A stretch of 64,000 nt of DNA from Ascaphus truei (GCA_036426205.1 CM071570.1:145121095-145185094), one strand, 5' to 3'; shown: positions 32,405 through 43,639, counted from the first letter of the stretch. Program-made: numbers and translations. Notes: generated by a model from the letters alone, not told the origin.

Positions 32405-33000
32405 AGAACAAAAATACTGATAAACAGCACTCACAAAGCAATAGTAGTTAGTATATATGCAGTGCAGGGTGCCAAGTATAGAAGAGGACCCAATTCCTCT
32501 AATAATATACAATAATCCAAGCTTAGCACTCACTGTCTATAGAAATCATAAGTCAAAGATGGAATGATACCAAAAAAATATAATTTAATGTATACACAAG
32601 AGAACTGAAAAACCAAAACCACATACCACAGCCACTAAAAAATAAATAAATAAACATAGGCAGTCCAGTGAAAGGATAAGGGGAGAGGAGAAAACAAAGA
32701 AAAAAGGGGGACAAGACAATACAAAAATGGGTGCAACAAGGGGAGACAGCAGGGGGGCAACGTTTCGGGGAACACCCCTTCGTCAGGCCCGTTCCCCCTC
32801 ACTCCAAAGGAACAGAGGGGTACTTCCCTGTCCCCACAACCCACAAGAACCAAATCAAGTCCCAAACAAAATCTAACAACCCCCCACACAAAATAGAAGG
32901 AATAAAGTCAGCTTATTTGTATAGCACTGAGTATATGTGATTCCCAGAGGAACAGTCAGTGAATAAAGGCAAAGGTCAAACCACAGTAAATCTGTCTGCA
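32405..33000 (-). mobile_element. Repeat insertion within unit 3
   Basis: Splits the myosin-like rod of unit 3. On the minus strand it contains CCTGACGAAGGGGTGTTCCC followed by CGAAACGTTG (32757-32789), the GAAACG stem motif, and a short AAATAAATAAATAAA run near 32640. The superfamily is not assigned. Confidence 0.5.
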
Positions 33001-33260
33001 AAGTTCAATTAGTCCTGCTCCTCTCATGTGCAAGGGGTGTCTGAGACAGGTACTTGTGTGCAATCCGCTGACAAGGTAGTGCTCTGCTTATCCTCTTCTT
33101 GTATCCTGCCACCTCTGTAGCACAGCCTTAGCTTCTTCCTCCATATCGAACCATGGAGGAGGTCACAGTCATGCCTGGCAGTTTGTAGAGCATGAGCATG
33201 TGCATCTTTAGCCTGGCTCAAGGAATAGTCCTTCTTTAGCTCATCCTTTTCCTTTGTGCC
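33001..33260 (-). pseudogene. Chimeric unit 3 (minus): myosin-rod segment A
   Basis: KEKDELKKDYSLSQAKDAHA and HALQTARHDCDLLHGSIWRK on the minus strand. This is the closest of the three units to the myosin tail in this segment, and it is homologous to 24415-24540 (+). Confidence 0.7.
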
Positions 33261-34180
33261 TTCCTTCTTTAATCCTGGATGACCGCTAACCAGGCCATAT
33301 CAATCTTGGTCTTGTCCATTCTGCTAATGCCATTGGTTTCCGTGGATCTGCCCAGCTCCTTCGGACCATATTCGACAGATCCCTACTGTTGCACTTTCAG
33401 TTTGTTGAGGGATTCTCCATGTCAGAATCGGACAGAACCCACTTCTGGGTACAAAGCTTCAGCATTAGGCTCTCTGCTACCTCAGAGTCCTGCTGTGGCT
33501 CTCACCCAGCCCCTGCTTCTGAGAAGCCTATGGATTCCGCCATTCCCTGGACAAGTCCTCCAGTGACTCTGGGCTGCAAAACATCTTGGCTCCTCTTGGA
33601 CACATGCTTTCCAGACGTTGTAAGATTATCTTGAACAATTTCTGCAACTTCCGCTTTCATTTGAGAGCTTATTTTCTTTTATTTCTTTCTCTTTATTATT
33701 GTGGAATCAATCTCTTTTCCAGATGTCTACTTTGCTCTGGCAAGACTTTCTTAATCCCTCAATGTAATGCGTGTTGTTGTAGTTGCTGGAGAAATGGTTC
33801 CTGCTGTGCTACAACTGCTCCTGTGGCTCCTGCATCCACTGTTCAAGCTCCAGAACATAGCAAATTGTGTGTTCCATATGACCGAGCTCACCACACACAA
33901 AACAAACAAAACCCTCTGGGTCATCGTCTTGTCCTTTTCCTAGTCATCATGAATCCAACTGCATTGTCACTGTGGGAAGGTTACGGGGTGTTGCATTATG
34001 GGCACATGTTGCTATTGCAGCTTTCAGTCACTGGAACTGATCCTGTACTCATTTTATCAGCTTTCCATTTTGGGAATTTCAGGTGTATTCTTCACCCTGA
34101 CCTCAGTCGGTGCCATAAAACTGACAGCATTGTGTACTATTACATCAATACTTTACACATTCCCATGAGAAACGTATAGG
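33261..34180 (-). pseudogene. Chimeric unit 3 (minus): N-terminal region
   Basis: Reading from 34180 downward: TEVRVKNTPEIPKMES (compare PPEVMMKNTPDPTKMED in unit 2), then DDDPEGF followed by CFVCGELGHMEHTIC at 33904-33860, a CX2CX4HX5C arrangement close to a CCHC zinc knuckle, then an LEQWMQEPQEQL helix. Stops and frameshifts follow until segment A. Units 1 and 2 do not preserve the cysteine cluster. Confidence 0.5.
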
Positions 34181-34704
34181 TTGTGATACTTTGTGTCGGC
34201 GTACATAAGAGTACTCCATAGATAAACTTTTAATTTACAGGGCTTTACAAACCGCAAGGTCTTTTTTTTATGTGTACTAACCAAGAATAAGAAGATTATA
34301 AATACATACAGTATGTCTAAAAAGACAACATAAATATGGAGGAATTTTACCTTTTTCAACTTGGGAGAAAAATTGAGATCTTTACATCATTACTTCAGGT
34401 TTATTGGAATTACACTAAACCTTTTATCACTGAAATGGTTACAGCTGGGTTTTTTCTAACATTACATTCACCAAATTTTTGGAATGATTGAATTTAATGG
34501 ATGGATAAATAGATTTTTCATTGTAAGTCAATTAGATTTTTAGTAGTGTTTAGTATTATGTCAATGTATTGTGAGATCAAAAAGAAATAAGAAATTGGAA
34601 GCAAAACTCATAAGTAATACCTGCTTTTTAAGCTATTACTGCACCTTACTTTGCACATGCAAATTCAGAAACAAGCTGTCACTCTTTCAAAATAACAGAT
34701 CTGT
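34181..34704. other. AT-rich, no gene recognised
   Basis: Flanking sequence between unit 3 and the large hAT insertion. Nothing recognised. Confidence 0.4.
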
Positions 34705-34712
34705 TCCACTTG
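34705..34712. repeat. 8-bp target duplication, left (tccacttg)
   Basis: Exact match to 40881-40888. Confidence 0.9.
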
Positions 34713-34848
34713 CAGGGGCATAGCTATAGCCAGGGCAGCCTGGACAAAGCCCTGGGGGCCTGCGCTCTTGGGGGGCCTACTCTCACCCCCCCCCCTTTAG
34801 AGACATGTGGGGGAGAGGGTATGTGGTAGCAGGCCCCAGCTTTAAAGG

Positions 34849-35022
34849 ATAAGCCGGTAGAAGAATCAGTACTTGAGGCAGAGACAGAGCAGGACAGCAG
34901 GGGAGGAGCGAGAACTAGCAGTCTGATACAGAAGTCTTTCTTACTTCCGGTGTCTGCTGCTAGAGCACGCTCCTCACCTCGCTCTGTCCTGCTCTGCCTC
35001 AAGTGCTGATTCTTCTACCAGG
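34849..35022. repeat. 55-60-bp inverted repeat
   Basis: ccggtagaagaatcagtact with gaggcagagacagagcagga (34849-34908) is inverted at 34966-35022 as tcctgctctgcctcaagtgc and tgattcttctacca. Near-perfect arms, loop about 60 bp. Confidence 0.85.
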
Positions 35023-35134
35023 ATATCTGATGATGATGAAAGGGATATTTGATGATGATGAGGGGGACTGGGGAAATCTGATGATGATAATGATGATGAT
35101 GAGGAGGGAAAATCTAAGGATGATGATGAGGGGG
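35023..35134. repeat. (GATGAT..GAGGGG) satellite, left part
   Basis: Same satellite as 39213-40020. The two parts are separated by the LTR insertion. Confidence 0.9.
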
Positions 35135-36127
35135 TGTGAGGATTCGCCATCCTAGCGGCTGGAGACTGTCTCCTCACCTCAAACCTGCAGCTGTGTCTGA
35201 CATTCAGGAAGCGCAGTCTCGCGGTCCCGCTACATGCGCACATGGATCCTGCATGGTCTGCTGGCCGGCCATGGGTCCTGGCCCCGCCTCCCGCTCTGAC
35301 GCTCGGCGGTTGCGCTCCTTCAGCCTCCCCTCGGAAACACGCCACGTTCTCCACCCATGCCCCGCTGACGGACAGGACCGGCATGGGAGTGCCTTGTGCA
35401 CCGGACTCCGTCCCCTGGCGTCCATGACGCGTGCAGGTCGGCGCGCGCTCAGTTCTGCCTCCCTTCCTGATCAGGCTGCATCATAGGGCACACCTGTGTG
35501 CACCAGCAGCCTATGGGGTTCGGTTTCCTGCTTTCACCTGCCTCTTCATTGGAGGATCTCCCTTTATATACCCTCTTGTTCCTGACTCTCATTGCTGAGC
35601 ATAGTCTAGTGTGACGCCGTGCCTTGCTGCATTCTGTTCCTGATACCTTGCCTTGCCTTGCCAGATATCCTGTTGTTGCCTGCTATGTTTCATGGACTCC
35701 GCACCTCTCCACTCATGATCCGGCTATGAATGACCATTCTTCTGTCTCCAGTCCTAACCTTGGCTAAATACTCTGACGATCCGCTACTTTCCTATCCTTG
35801 AAAAACAAAAAGAACGATTCCTGCGCTCCTACCAATTAGGCTAAAATAAAATAATATTCTCATGAAAAAGGGTATTTTGTTTAAACCCTTTGGCCAAAGC
35901 ATTTGTAAGCCTGCATGCCACGTCAAGGCAACCCGTTTAATGCAGGTACCTACACTATATATACATGTTATAGTTGTCCCATGGACTGGTGAAAAAAGTG
36001 TAAAACCCTGAAGGGGTTAAATAAAGCATGAGCTTATGTGGGTAGTGCAATTCAAATCTGGCTAAAGCCAGTGTCATACTTACCTTTACTATGGAGGTAA
36101 ACTGGGTGCACAAATTCCCAGGTGTGA

Positions 36128-36134
36128 ATATAAT

Positions 36135-36229
<95 letters not shown>

Positions 36230-36260
36230 ATAGATAAATAGATATATATAATATAATATA
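36128..36260. repeat. (AT)n/(CATATA)n microsatellite
   Basis: Simple repeat at the inner edge of the left arm. Confidence 0.95.
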
Positions 36261-36599
36261 CCACAACAGTTTACCGGTCCTTGAAATAATGTTCCACTCA
36301 CACATTTTTCATAATTTGGCTCTGCACGCCACCATCAACTAATTTGAAATGAAACATCTGAAGATTACATAGAACGTGCTTGACTTTTCACAGCTTTAAC
36401 TCAAGCGGGTGTTTTCATAGCACGTCCTCATAGCACAGTCCCCTATTTCAGGGCTACCTGTAATTGGACAAATCTAACACAATCATAAAATAAAATTTCC
36501 ATTTTTTAATCCTTTGTCGAGAATCCTTTGAGTCTGTTGAACGCATGGACTCACCTAGTCTGAGTTTCTATTTTCTGCCGTTTTTGATGCTTTTGCCAG

Positions 36600-37560
36600 G
36601 CCTTTACTTGCAGCAGTCGTCTGTCAGTTGTTTGTTTGTTCGTGGGTCATTTCTTTCTGCATAAGTTTTTTGTCTTCAAGCAAGTGAAATGCATGCTCAA
36701 TCGGGTTGAGATCAGGGTGATGACTCGGCCATTCGCAATATTCACCCTGCCTTAAAACTCCTGGGTTGCTTTCGCTGTCTTGGCTACATTGTCCATCTGT
36801 AAATTGAAGTGCCGTCAACCAAGTCAACTAGCTGAATTTGGCTGAAACGAGCGAACAAATATTCCCTATACACTTCAGATTCATACCGGGTCTGACTTCA
36901 TTCTTCCTAGTCACAAAAACAATAATTTTCATCCACACCTATAAGACACTAGTGACCACCAGTGCCATTGTAACCTGCATGCCCATGGCCATCACACTGC
37001 TTTTTGTCTTCCCCGTGTTTTACAGTGATTGGTATGCTTCGAATCATGAGCCGTCCAAGCCTTCTCCACACTTTTCTCTTTCCATCGATCTAAGTTTTCA
37101 ATCTGTCCAAAGAATGGCGGTTCCAGACCTTCTGGCTGCTTTTTAGGGATGGTTTTGGCAAAATCTTAAATCTGGCCTTCCCTGTTCTATGTTTCTTAGG
37201 CTTTAATGAATGGGTCTTTGCACCTTGTGGTGACTCTCTGATTTGCTCTCGCTCTCAAGTGGAAGTCTTCCTCTTTCCATGGTATAACTTGGATAATGAT
37301 ATGCCTACCAATATCCTGGACGAGTGGTTCTTCACTGCTGATGTTGTGAAGGCAGGGCTTTTCATTATCCATGGAAGGATCCTACGATCATCCACCACTG
37401 TTTGTCTTCCGTGGATGTCCAGGCCTTTCTTGTTTAACAGAGCTCACAGTGCGGTCTTTTTTTTCTCATAATGTACCAAACTGTTAATCTTGTGCAACTC
37501 TTAAGTTCCCACGCCTATCTCTTCTGATGGATTTTCTTTATTTTAATAAAAAATGATCCT
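36600..37560 (-). pseudogene. Tc1-like transposase, dead
   Basis: Minus-strand frames recover Tc1 landmarks: an HTH-side RPGHPRKTNSG phrase (37390-37430), VWRRLG and TAHDSKHTNHCKTRG-like sequence (37020-37080), VDENYCF-like, an FTDGQCSQDSESNPG stretch where the parent has its second catalytic Asp (36760-36800), and EWPSHHPDLNPIEHAFHLLE (36680-36740), the conserved C-terminal block with the last catalytic acid. Tc1 transposases excise and reinsert DNA at TA sites. Many frameshifts and stops. Confidence 0.85.
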
Positions 37561-38384
37561 TTTTTGCAGCTATGGATGCCCTGTCACCAATCTGGCCAGG
37601 AGTGTTCCATATTGAACCGCATTGTTTGTGGTTTCACACACAACCGCTTCAAATGCGAATGCCACACCTCTTGACATCAATTCCATACTCTTTTAATCTA
37701 CTCAATTGACTGATGGAATAAGAAGGAATAGCCTACACCTTACCCATGAACATGTCGACTTTATAGGCAATTTGTCCAATTAACTTTTGGTGCCTTAAAA
37801 AGAGGGGCTCCAATTGGATGTGAATACCCTCAATTAAAAGCTGATAGACTGCACTTTATATATTAATGGCAACTTTGAATTTATTTTGGACACAGCCAAA
37901 ATAACAAAACTTGTATCGAGATATCCAATTATTCTCCGGCACCTACTATACTTATATATATATTATATATATATATATATATAATCATCATATATATAAT
38001 GAAAAAGAACAGGCGCACACCTAGTGCATTAACGTATAACAAAATGTTATATGAACATAAAAATCAGTCAAATGCCCACTCACAAAGGTACAAAGTGTAA
38101 AGCAGGTATGAGAAAAGGCTTCTCCTAGCCAGTATGCCGTCCGATTTCAGCATGGCGTCCCTCTCCTGTCTGTCCTCCGTGTAGTCAGATAACCGGAAGT
38201 GACGTCCCTCTGGCTGGGCGCCCTGCACAGGAAGTCCCTCCGGAAACCAGCAACTCTGATTTTCAGTGGCGGTAAACACACCGGGGGAATAGGATCCAGC
38301 GTCTCTCACACAGCCTGCAGCATCTCACACAGCAATTGCAGAGTTCGTGCGGAAATGAAGCACCTCAATTAGCACGCCCTACGT

Positions 38385-38426
38385 GTTGTGTGTGTGTGGT
38401 TGTGTTGTTGTTTGTGTTGTTGTGTG

Positions 38427-38467
<41 letters not shown>

Positions 38468-38550
38468 TGTGTGTGTGTGTGTGTGGTGTGGTGTGGTGTG
38501 TCGTGTAGGTGTCTGTGTCTGTGTGTGTGTGTTTTTGTGTGTGTGTAATT
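38385..38550. repeat. (GT)n microsatellite
   Basis: GT run with tgttgtg and gtctgtgtct variants. Cys/Val and Thr/His frames are artefacts. Confidence 0.97.
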
Positions 38551-39212
38551 TTATTATATTCACAGCCAGTGGGCATTTGTGCACCCAGTTTACCTCCATA
38601 GTAAAGGTAAGTATGACACTGGCTTTAGCCAGATTTTAATTGCACTACCCACATAAGCTTATGCTTTTTTTAACCCCTTCAGGGCTTTTACACTTTTTTC
38701 ACCAGTCCATGGGAGAACTATTACATATATATATAGTGTAGGTACCTGCATTAAACGTGTTGCCTTGACGTGGCATGCAGGCTTACAAATGCTTTGGCCA
38801 AAGTGTTTAAACAAAATACCCGTTTTCATGAGAATATTATTTTATTTTAGCCTAATTGGTAGGAGCGCAGGAATCGTTCTTTTCTATATGTTAAGGCCTA
38901 TATTTTTACCTGCAGCAAACTTCTATAGGGTGGAACGCGGTATTATGTACAGTCTCCTATCCTGAACTTGGCTACGTACCCCGACGATCCGCTACTCTCC
39001 AATCCTGAACTTGGCTACGCACCCCGATGATCCGCAACTCTCTTCTCCTGATTTGGCAAGTACCCTCAACTACTCTCACATCTATAACCCTGACCTGGCT
39101 TGCACGACCAAGCTACATCCCAGGCGCGCCCGCGTGTCTGTGGGTTGGCGTTTCTCAATTCCCCATCTCAGCACTGCAGTCGCGCTTCGTTTGTGGTGAG
39201 CTACGCATTACA

Positions 39213-40020
39213 GGAGGATATCTGATGATGATGATGGGTTTATCTGATGATGTTGAGGGGGATATCTAATGATGATGATGATGTTGATGATGAGGGAGAG
39301 ATCTGATGATGATGACGGGTACTGGGGGAGATCGGATAATGGGACTGGGGGAGATCTAATGATTATGAGGGGAACTGGGAGATATCTGAGGATGAGGGAG
39401 ATATCTGAGGATGAAGGGGAGATCTAATGATGATGATGAGGATGATGATGAGGGGAGCTGCGGGAGGTGATGATGAGGGGAACCGGGGAGATCTGCTGAT
39501 GACGAGGGGGATATCTGATGATGAGGATGAGGGGGAGATCTGATGATGATGAGGGGAACTGGGGGAAATCTTATGATGATGATGATGATGATGACGACGA
39601 ACGGGACGGGGAGAACTGATGATGGTGATGAGATGGAGAGCTGATGGTGATGAGGGAGAGAAATGATGGTGATGAGGGGGAGATCTGATGAGGAGGAGGA
39701 TGGGGAGAGATGATGAGGAGGGGAGACATGATGAGGAGGGGGCGATATGATGAGGAGGAGGTGGGGGAGAGATGAGGAGGAGGGGGAGAGATGAGGGGGA
39801 GAGATGATTATGAGGAGAAGGGGGAGAGATGAGCGAGGAGTGATGATGAGGAGGAGGTAGTAGAGGAGGGGGAGAGGTGATTATGAGAAAGGGGAGAGAG
39901 GAGGAGGGGGAGAGAATGAGGAGGAGGAGGGGGAGAGATGATGACGAGGAGAGGAGGAGGAGGGGAGACATGATTATGATGGGGAGAGCTGAGGAGGTGG
40001 AGGGGAGATTATGATGAGGG
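39213..40020. repeat. GAT / GAGGAGG satellite, right part
   Basis: Degenerate units such as atctgatgatgatgagggg, grading into gaggaggagggggagaga. The 202-codon minus-strand Ser/Pro/His frame is a repeat artefact. Confidence 0.95.
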
Positions 40021-40250
40021 ATGATTTTATTTATTTATAAAAATGTTTTACCAGGAAGTAATACATTGAGAGTACCTCTCGTTTTCAAGTATGTCCTGGG
40101 CACAGAGTTATAAAAATACATGGCTACATTAAAAGAACAAGGTTAACAGTCAATTCACAGACATTTCATGGACAGATAGAGTTTGAAAATTGGGTACAGG
40201 GGATAAAGGGCTTGTGATTTTCCGATTGAAATAGAGCAGCTTTAACATCA
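40021..40250 (-). mobile_element. LINE/SINE 3'-end fragment
   Basis: tttatttatttataaaaatg with ttttaccaggaagtaataca and ttgagagtacctctcgtttt is a common frog interspersed-repeat end, read here on the minus strand. Clade uncertain. Confidence 0.45.
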
Positions 40251-40304
40251 CCAAACATCAGAGAATGACAGCAAATGGCTCACACCCTTTGGCTGCCCTT
40301 CGGC

Positions 40305-40740
40305 TGCGCCAAAGGCTGTCCGCCTTTGGGGCAACGTAGATGTACACTGGGGTAGTTGATTTTCAATGTAGCTGTGAACAAAAAGTTCTGTGTTCTCTTG
40401 GCTCATTAACATTCCAGTGGGTGGGGTTGACGTTCCACAAAGTACAAGCAAATGTTAACCCTTAGTATGCTGGCCCTGTGCAGAGGGGAGCAGCTCTTGG
40501 GGAGCCCCATCAGGCTGTCCGCTTTTGGGGCAACGCAGATGTACACTGGGGTAGTTGATTTTCAAAGAAGCTGGGAAGAAAAAGTTCCACAAAGTACAAG
40601 TAAATGTTAACCCTTAAATCCTGTGCAGAGGGGAGCAGCTCTTGAGGAGCAGCTTTTGGGGAGCCCCATCAGGCTGTCCGCCTTTGAGGCAATGCAGAAG
40701 TCTACTGGGGTGGTTGATTTTCAATGCAGCTGTGATGAAG
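40305..40740 (+). repeat. Tandem repeat, 160-200-bp unit, 3 copies
   Basis: ggctgtccgc[c/t]tttgg with actggggtagttgattttca recurs at about 40315, 40515 and 40675, with gcagaggggagcagctctt and acaagtaaatgttaaccctt between copies. Confidence 0.85.
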
Positions 40741-40880
40741 AGGAGAGATGAAGAAAGATGAGGAGGGATTATGCGAGAGAGGATAAGGGAGAGGGAGGAA
40801 AAAATTGCAGTTAAAATGAATTTTAATGGGGCCCTGAAAAAATTTGCCCGGGGGCCTGCGGATATCTAGCTACGCCACTG

Positions 40881-40888
40881 TCCACTTG
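40881..40888. repeat. 8-bp target duplication, right (tccacttg)
   Basis: Exact match to 34705-34712. Confidence 0.9.
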
Positions 40889-42160
40889 CTATCTGAAATC
40901 CAACTGCAAACTGCTTCACACTATAAACATAGTTTCCATTCAGAATGCAGCAAACAATGCATTGTATTTGAATGGCTTTTTAACCACATTGTCACTAGAG
41001 CTCTGAGGTGAGCTGAGAATTTTAAGAGCTTCACACTGAACCTTACCAACAAAATGTTACTATCCAATAGCTCACACAGAGGGGAGTCATAGTTCCAAAT
41101 GATAGAAAAAATTTCAAAAAAAAAAAAAAAAAGATCCTTAATGCTCTTATGGAAGCATAGAGTACAGTATTTTTCTGTTCTCATTTTTTCAGCTTCTCAG
41201 GTTTCTCCTCCCAGATGTTTAACAAGACTTAAATAAAAGTGATCTCCAAGCTTGGGAGAGGCTAAAAGACCACGCCGGTGAAAATGCATATTAAAAATAA
41301 TTGCCAAAATTCAATTTCAAAATAATCTTAGGGAAAGCCCCCCAAATCCTCTGTAAATAGAACACTAAAAGCATGGAGATCTTTTTTTCCATTTGAAAAT
41401 GCTTTAAAATCTTCCTTTACTTTTTTCATTTGAGTACATAATTATGAAATAATTCATAGTTTTTGTTTCCCTGTCATGAAATGGCCCAGAATCCAGAAAA
41501 TGTTGATGATTGACCATCTTAATGATAAAAATGAAAAATGTTGTATTCCAGAATGAAAGCATTGGCAGATTAAGCAATTTTTTTTAATATGTGATCAACG
41601 CTAATATTTTGTTTATTATGTTATCTCTATGGAGGCCAATGTGACTGGCTTAGTTTCTACAGATCTGAGCAACTACCAATTCCCTCCATTCTGTCCTCTG
41701 ATCTCCCTCAACAGGATATGTGTAGTCATTAAGGATATACTGTACTGTAGTATGTGTTCTTTTAACATCACTACATATGCAGCGGCCGCTATCCGAACAT
41801 TTCACGGAGCCGTTTTCATGAACTCTGCTGTATTTCAAGCTGCATTCACTCGTTATTCTCCCGTGAACGCTGCCGTGAATGCCGCCAATCACACCCGTAA
41901 TCTTCTACAGTTAGAGGATTTGTGTATGGCTAAGGAGCCTCAGAAAGGACTTCTTTCCCATGTACAGTATACAGTATAAACTCGGAACGTTAATCTTCCA
42001 ATTAATTAGATTTTAAGACAACACCTGATAAAAACACTAGTAAACCCGCGTCTTACCATGGGAAAGTTTGAAGAAATCATGCGGGACGACCTGGGTATGC
42101 CCTGGAATACAAATTGTAAAATGTACGGATAACGGCCGCTGCATCTGTATATCAAGGTGC
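40889..42160. other. No gene recognised
   Basis: AT-rich sequence with an A16-type run near 41118. A 116-codon + frame at 41629-41979 has unremarkable composition and no domain. Confidence 0.4.
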
Positions 42161-42275
42161 TTTGGTCCAGAATCACTAAAGGGTGCTAACATTTACCATG
42201 TCTCAACTCCTATTCAAAAAAATCGGAGTTGAGTTGTGCTAGAGCTTAGCACCCTTCAGTGAATCTGGGATTTGA
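42160..42275. mobile_element. Short MITE-like hairpin
   Basis: tccagaatcactaaagggtg at the left and cacccttcagtgaatctggg at the right are inverted, as are tctcaactcc and ggagttgag in the centre. The total is about 110 bp. Confidence 0.7.
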
Positions 42276-42409
42276 GTATGTTTATTCAACTTCCCTTGCC
42301 ATGTAATAAATACTTGAATTATATATAGCAGTAGGAGTTGTTTTAGCACTTACTGTAACATAATGTTATGTATACATTTTACCCCATCTTGAAATCTTTT
42401 CTCTCCACT

Positions 42410-43080
42410 GTCAGACACGTCGACAGGGTGGGGGGGAGAGTGCAGGGACATCTGTCCAGGTCCCACCAGAAGTCGGGCTTAACTTTCGGTATCGATCTCC
42501 TGGGTGGGCCCCACTCATGTGCCAGGTAGGGCCTGCACCACCCCTCCACAGGTAGTGTCCGGGGAAGAGGGAGCAGAGGGAGAGGGGGGGGGAAGAAATG
42601 TAAGTGGTTGGGGAGTGAGAGAGGAGGAAGAGGGGAGAGTGAGAGAGAGAGTAAGGTAGAGTGAGAGAGAAAAAGGGGAGGAGTGAGGAGCAGAGAGGAA
42701 TAGGGAAGAGATAGAGGGGGGAGTGAGAGGGACAGAGGAGGAGAGGTGAGAGGGGCTGAGAGGAAAGTGAGAAAGAGGGGGTGAAAGGGAGAGAGAGTGG
42801 GGTGAGAGTGAGAGGGGGAGAGTAAAAGATAAGGTTGATTGAGAGAGAGGGGGGAAAGTGAGAGTGGGAATATTGAAGGAGAACGCGGGCGAGAGGGGGA
42901 GGAGAGAGTGAGGGGGTGGGGGAACTCGCAGAACCACCTTCAGAAGGGCAGTGGATACCTCTCCCATGCTCAACAACAGCTCCAGTGGAGACTCTTGTCC
43001 TGGGCCCCGGAAAAACTGACGGGTCAAGCTGAAATCTGGCAATCTTTGTAATGCAGTAGCAGATTGCCAGATTTCAGCTG
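42410..43080. repeat. Purine-rich satellite with hairpin end
   Basis: gggagagtgagag-type purine tract from 42555 to 42915, preceded by gtcgacagggtggggg. At 43028-43078, gctgaaatctggcaatct and agattgccagatttcagc form a perfect 18-bp hairpin. The tggcaatc segment is shared with 14150-14180. Long Ser/Pro/Leu frames here are artefacts. Confidence 0.8.
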
Positions 43081-43639
43081 GTGTTAATATTGGTTGTCTA
43101 AAAATGGTGCCTAACTGGCATGCTGCAGTGTATTAGGGTAATTTCTTAGATGTATTTAATTAATTATGGTGGAAAGCATAACTTAACTGCCACTGAGGGA
43201 AGGTGGCATTATACTGTTTTTGACAATATTTTTTAAAGAAGATACCTTGAAACTTTTTAAATAATGCATGTTATTGGATGAAATTATATGCTACAATTGC
43301 TTAGCAAATGCGATGTAAAGAGATCTAATATTATATAATAATATATTCACGTACTATCACTTCACAGTTATCTTCACTAAACTATCCAGGTCTATTTGTG
43401 CAACACTTACACATTTTACAGAACAAGTTAAAAATGCTGTTTTACTATTAGGAGATAACAAGTTGAATTAATTTCATTATTGTTAATATAAAAAATATAA
43501 AAAATTACAAAATAGTGTAACCCACAGCTTACATTTTGCATGGCACAGTTTAATAAAAAAAAAAAAAAAAAGCAATGCTGTATGATAACTTTTTAATGCC
43601 AATTTTTTTTAGAAAGAACAAAAAGGAAAATGTAATTTT
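43081..43639. other. AT-rich, no gene recognised
   Basis: Contains a poly-A tract near 43555-43572. Nothing else recognised. Confidence 0.4.

Larger units (their letters stand above)
35808..38883. mobile_element. 3.1-kb element with about 330-bp inverted repeats
   Basis: aaagaacgattcctgcgctc...gtgcacaaattcccaggtg (35808-36130) is the inverse of 38550-38883, over about 330 bp with scattered differences. Arms of this length suggest a foldback or long-TIR DNA transposon. Between the arms lie AT and GT microsatellites, a dead Tc1-like transposase and a further repeat (37990-38350) with agaacaggcgcacacctag. It is inserted in the solo LTR. Confidence 0.8.
35135..39212 (+). mobile_element. Solo LTR (gypsy-type), interrupted
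   Basis: Starts tgtgaggattcgccatcc and ends gtgagctacgcattaca. The LTR body is 35135-35800 plus about 38950-39212, and it resumes with repeats of ctatcctgaacttggctacg. Related to the LTR-like piece at 7940-8466 (attgctgagcata, gtttgtggtgagct). Both ends sit in the GAT satellite. Confidence 0.7.
34713..40880. mobile_element. hAT-type insertion, 6.17 kb, with nested elements
   Basis: The left end caggggcatagcta and right end tagctacgccactg (inverse cagtggcgtagcta) are terminal inverted repeats of hAT type. The 8-bp tccacttg directly repeated outside both ends is the diagnostic target-site size. gggggcctgcg occurs near both ends in inverted form. No hAT transposase is seen. The original element appears to be mainly (GATGATGAGG)n satellite plus a 34850-35022 inverted repeat and a 200-bp tandem repeat at 40313-40740. 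It was later hit by an LTR element and by a long-inverted-repeat element. Confidence 0.85.

Noticed and set aside
35136..35486. 116-codon + frame, GC-rich
   Set aside because: Lies in the LTR; no domain, and LTR sequence explains it.
38336..38639. Cys/Val or Thr/His frames
   Set aside because: GT microsatellite.
39363..39971. 202-codon Ser/Pro/His frame (-)
   Set aside because: Reverse translation of the GAT/GAGGAGG satellite.
41629..41979. 116-codon + frame as a host gene
   Set aside because: No domain, no flanking exon signals, length expected by chance in 64 kb.
42515..43042. 175-codon Ser/Pro/Leu frame (-)
   Set aside because: Follows a purine-rich simple tract; composition only.
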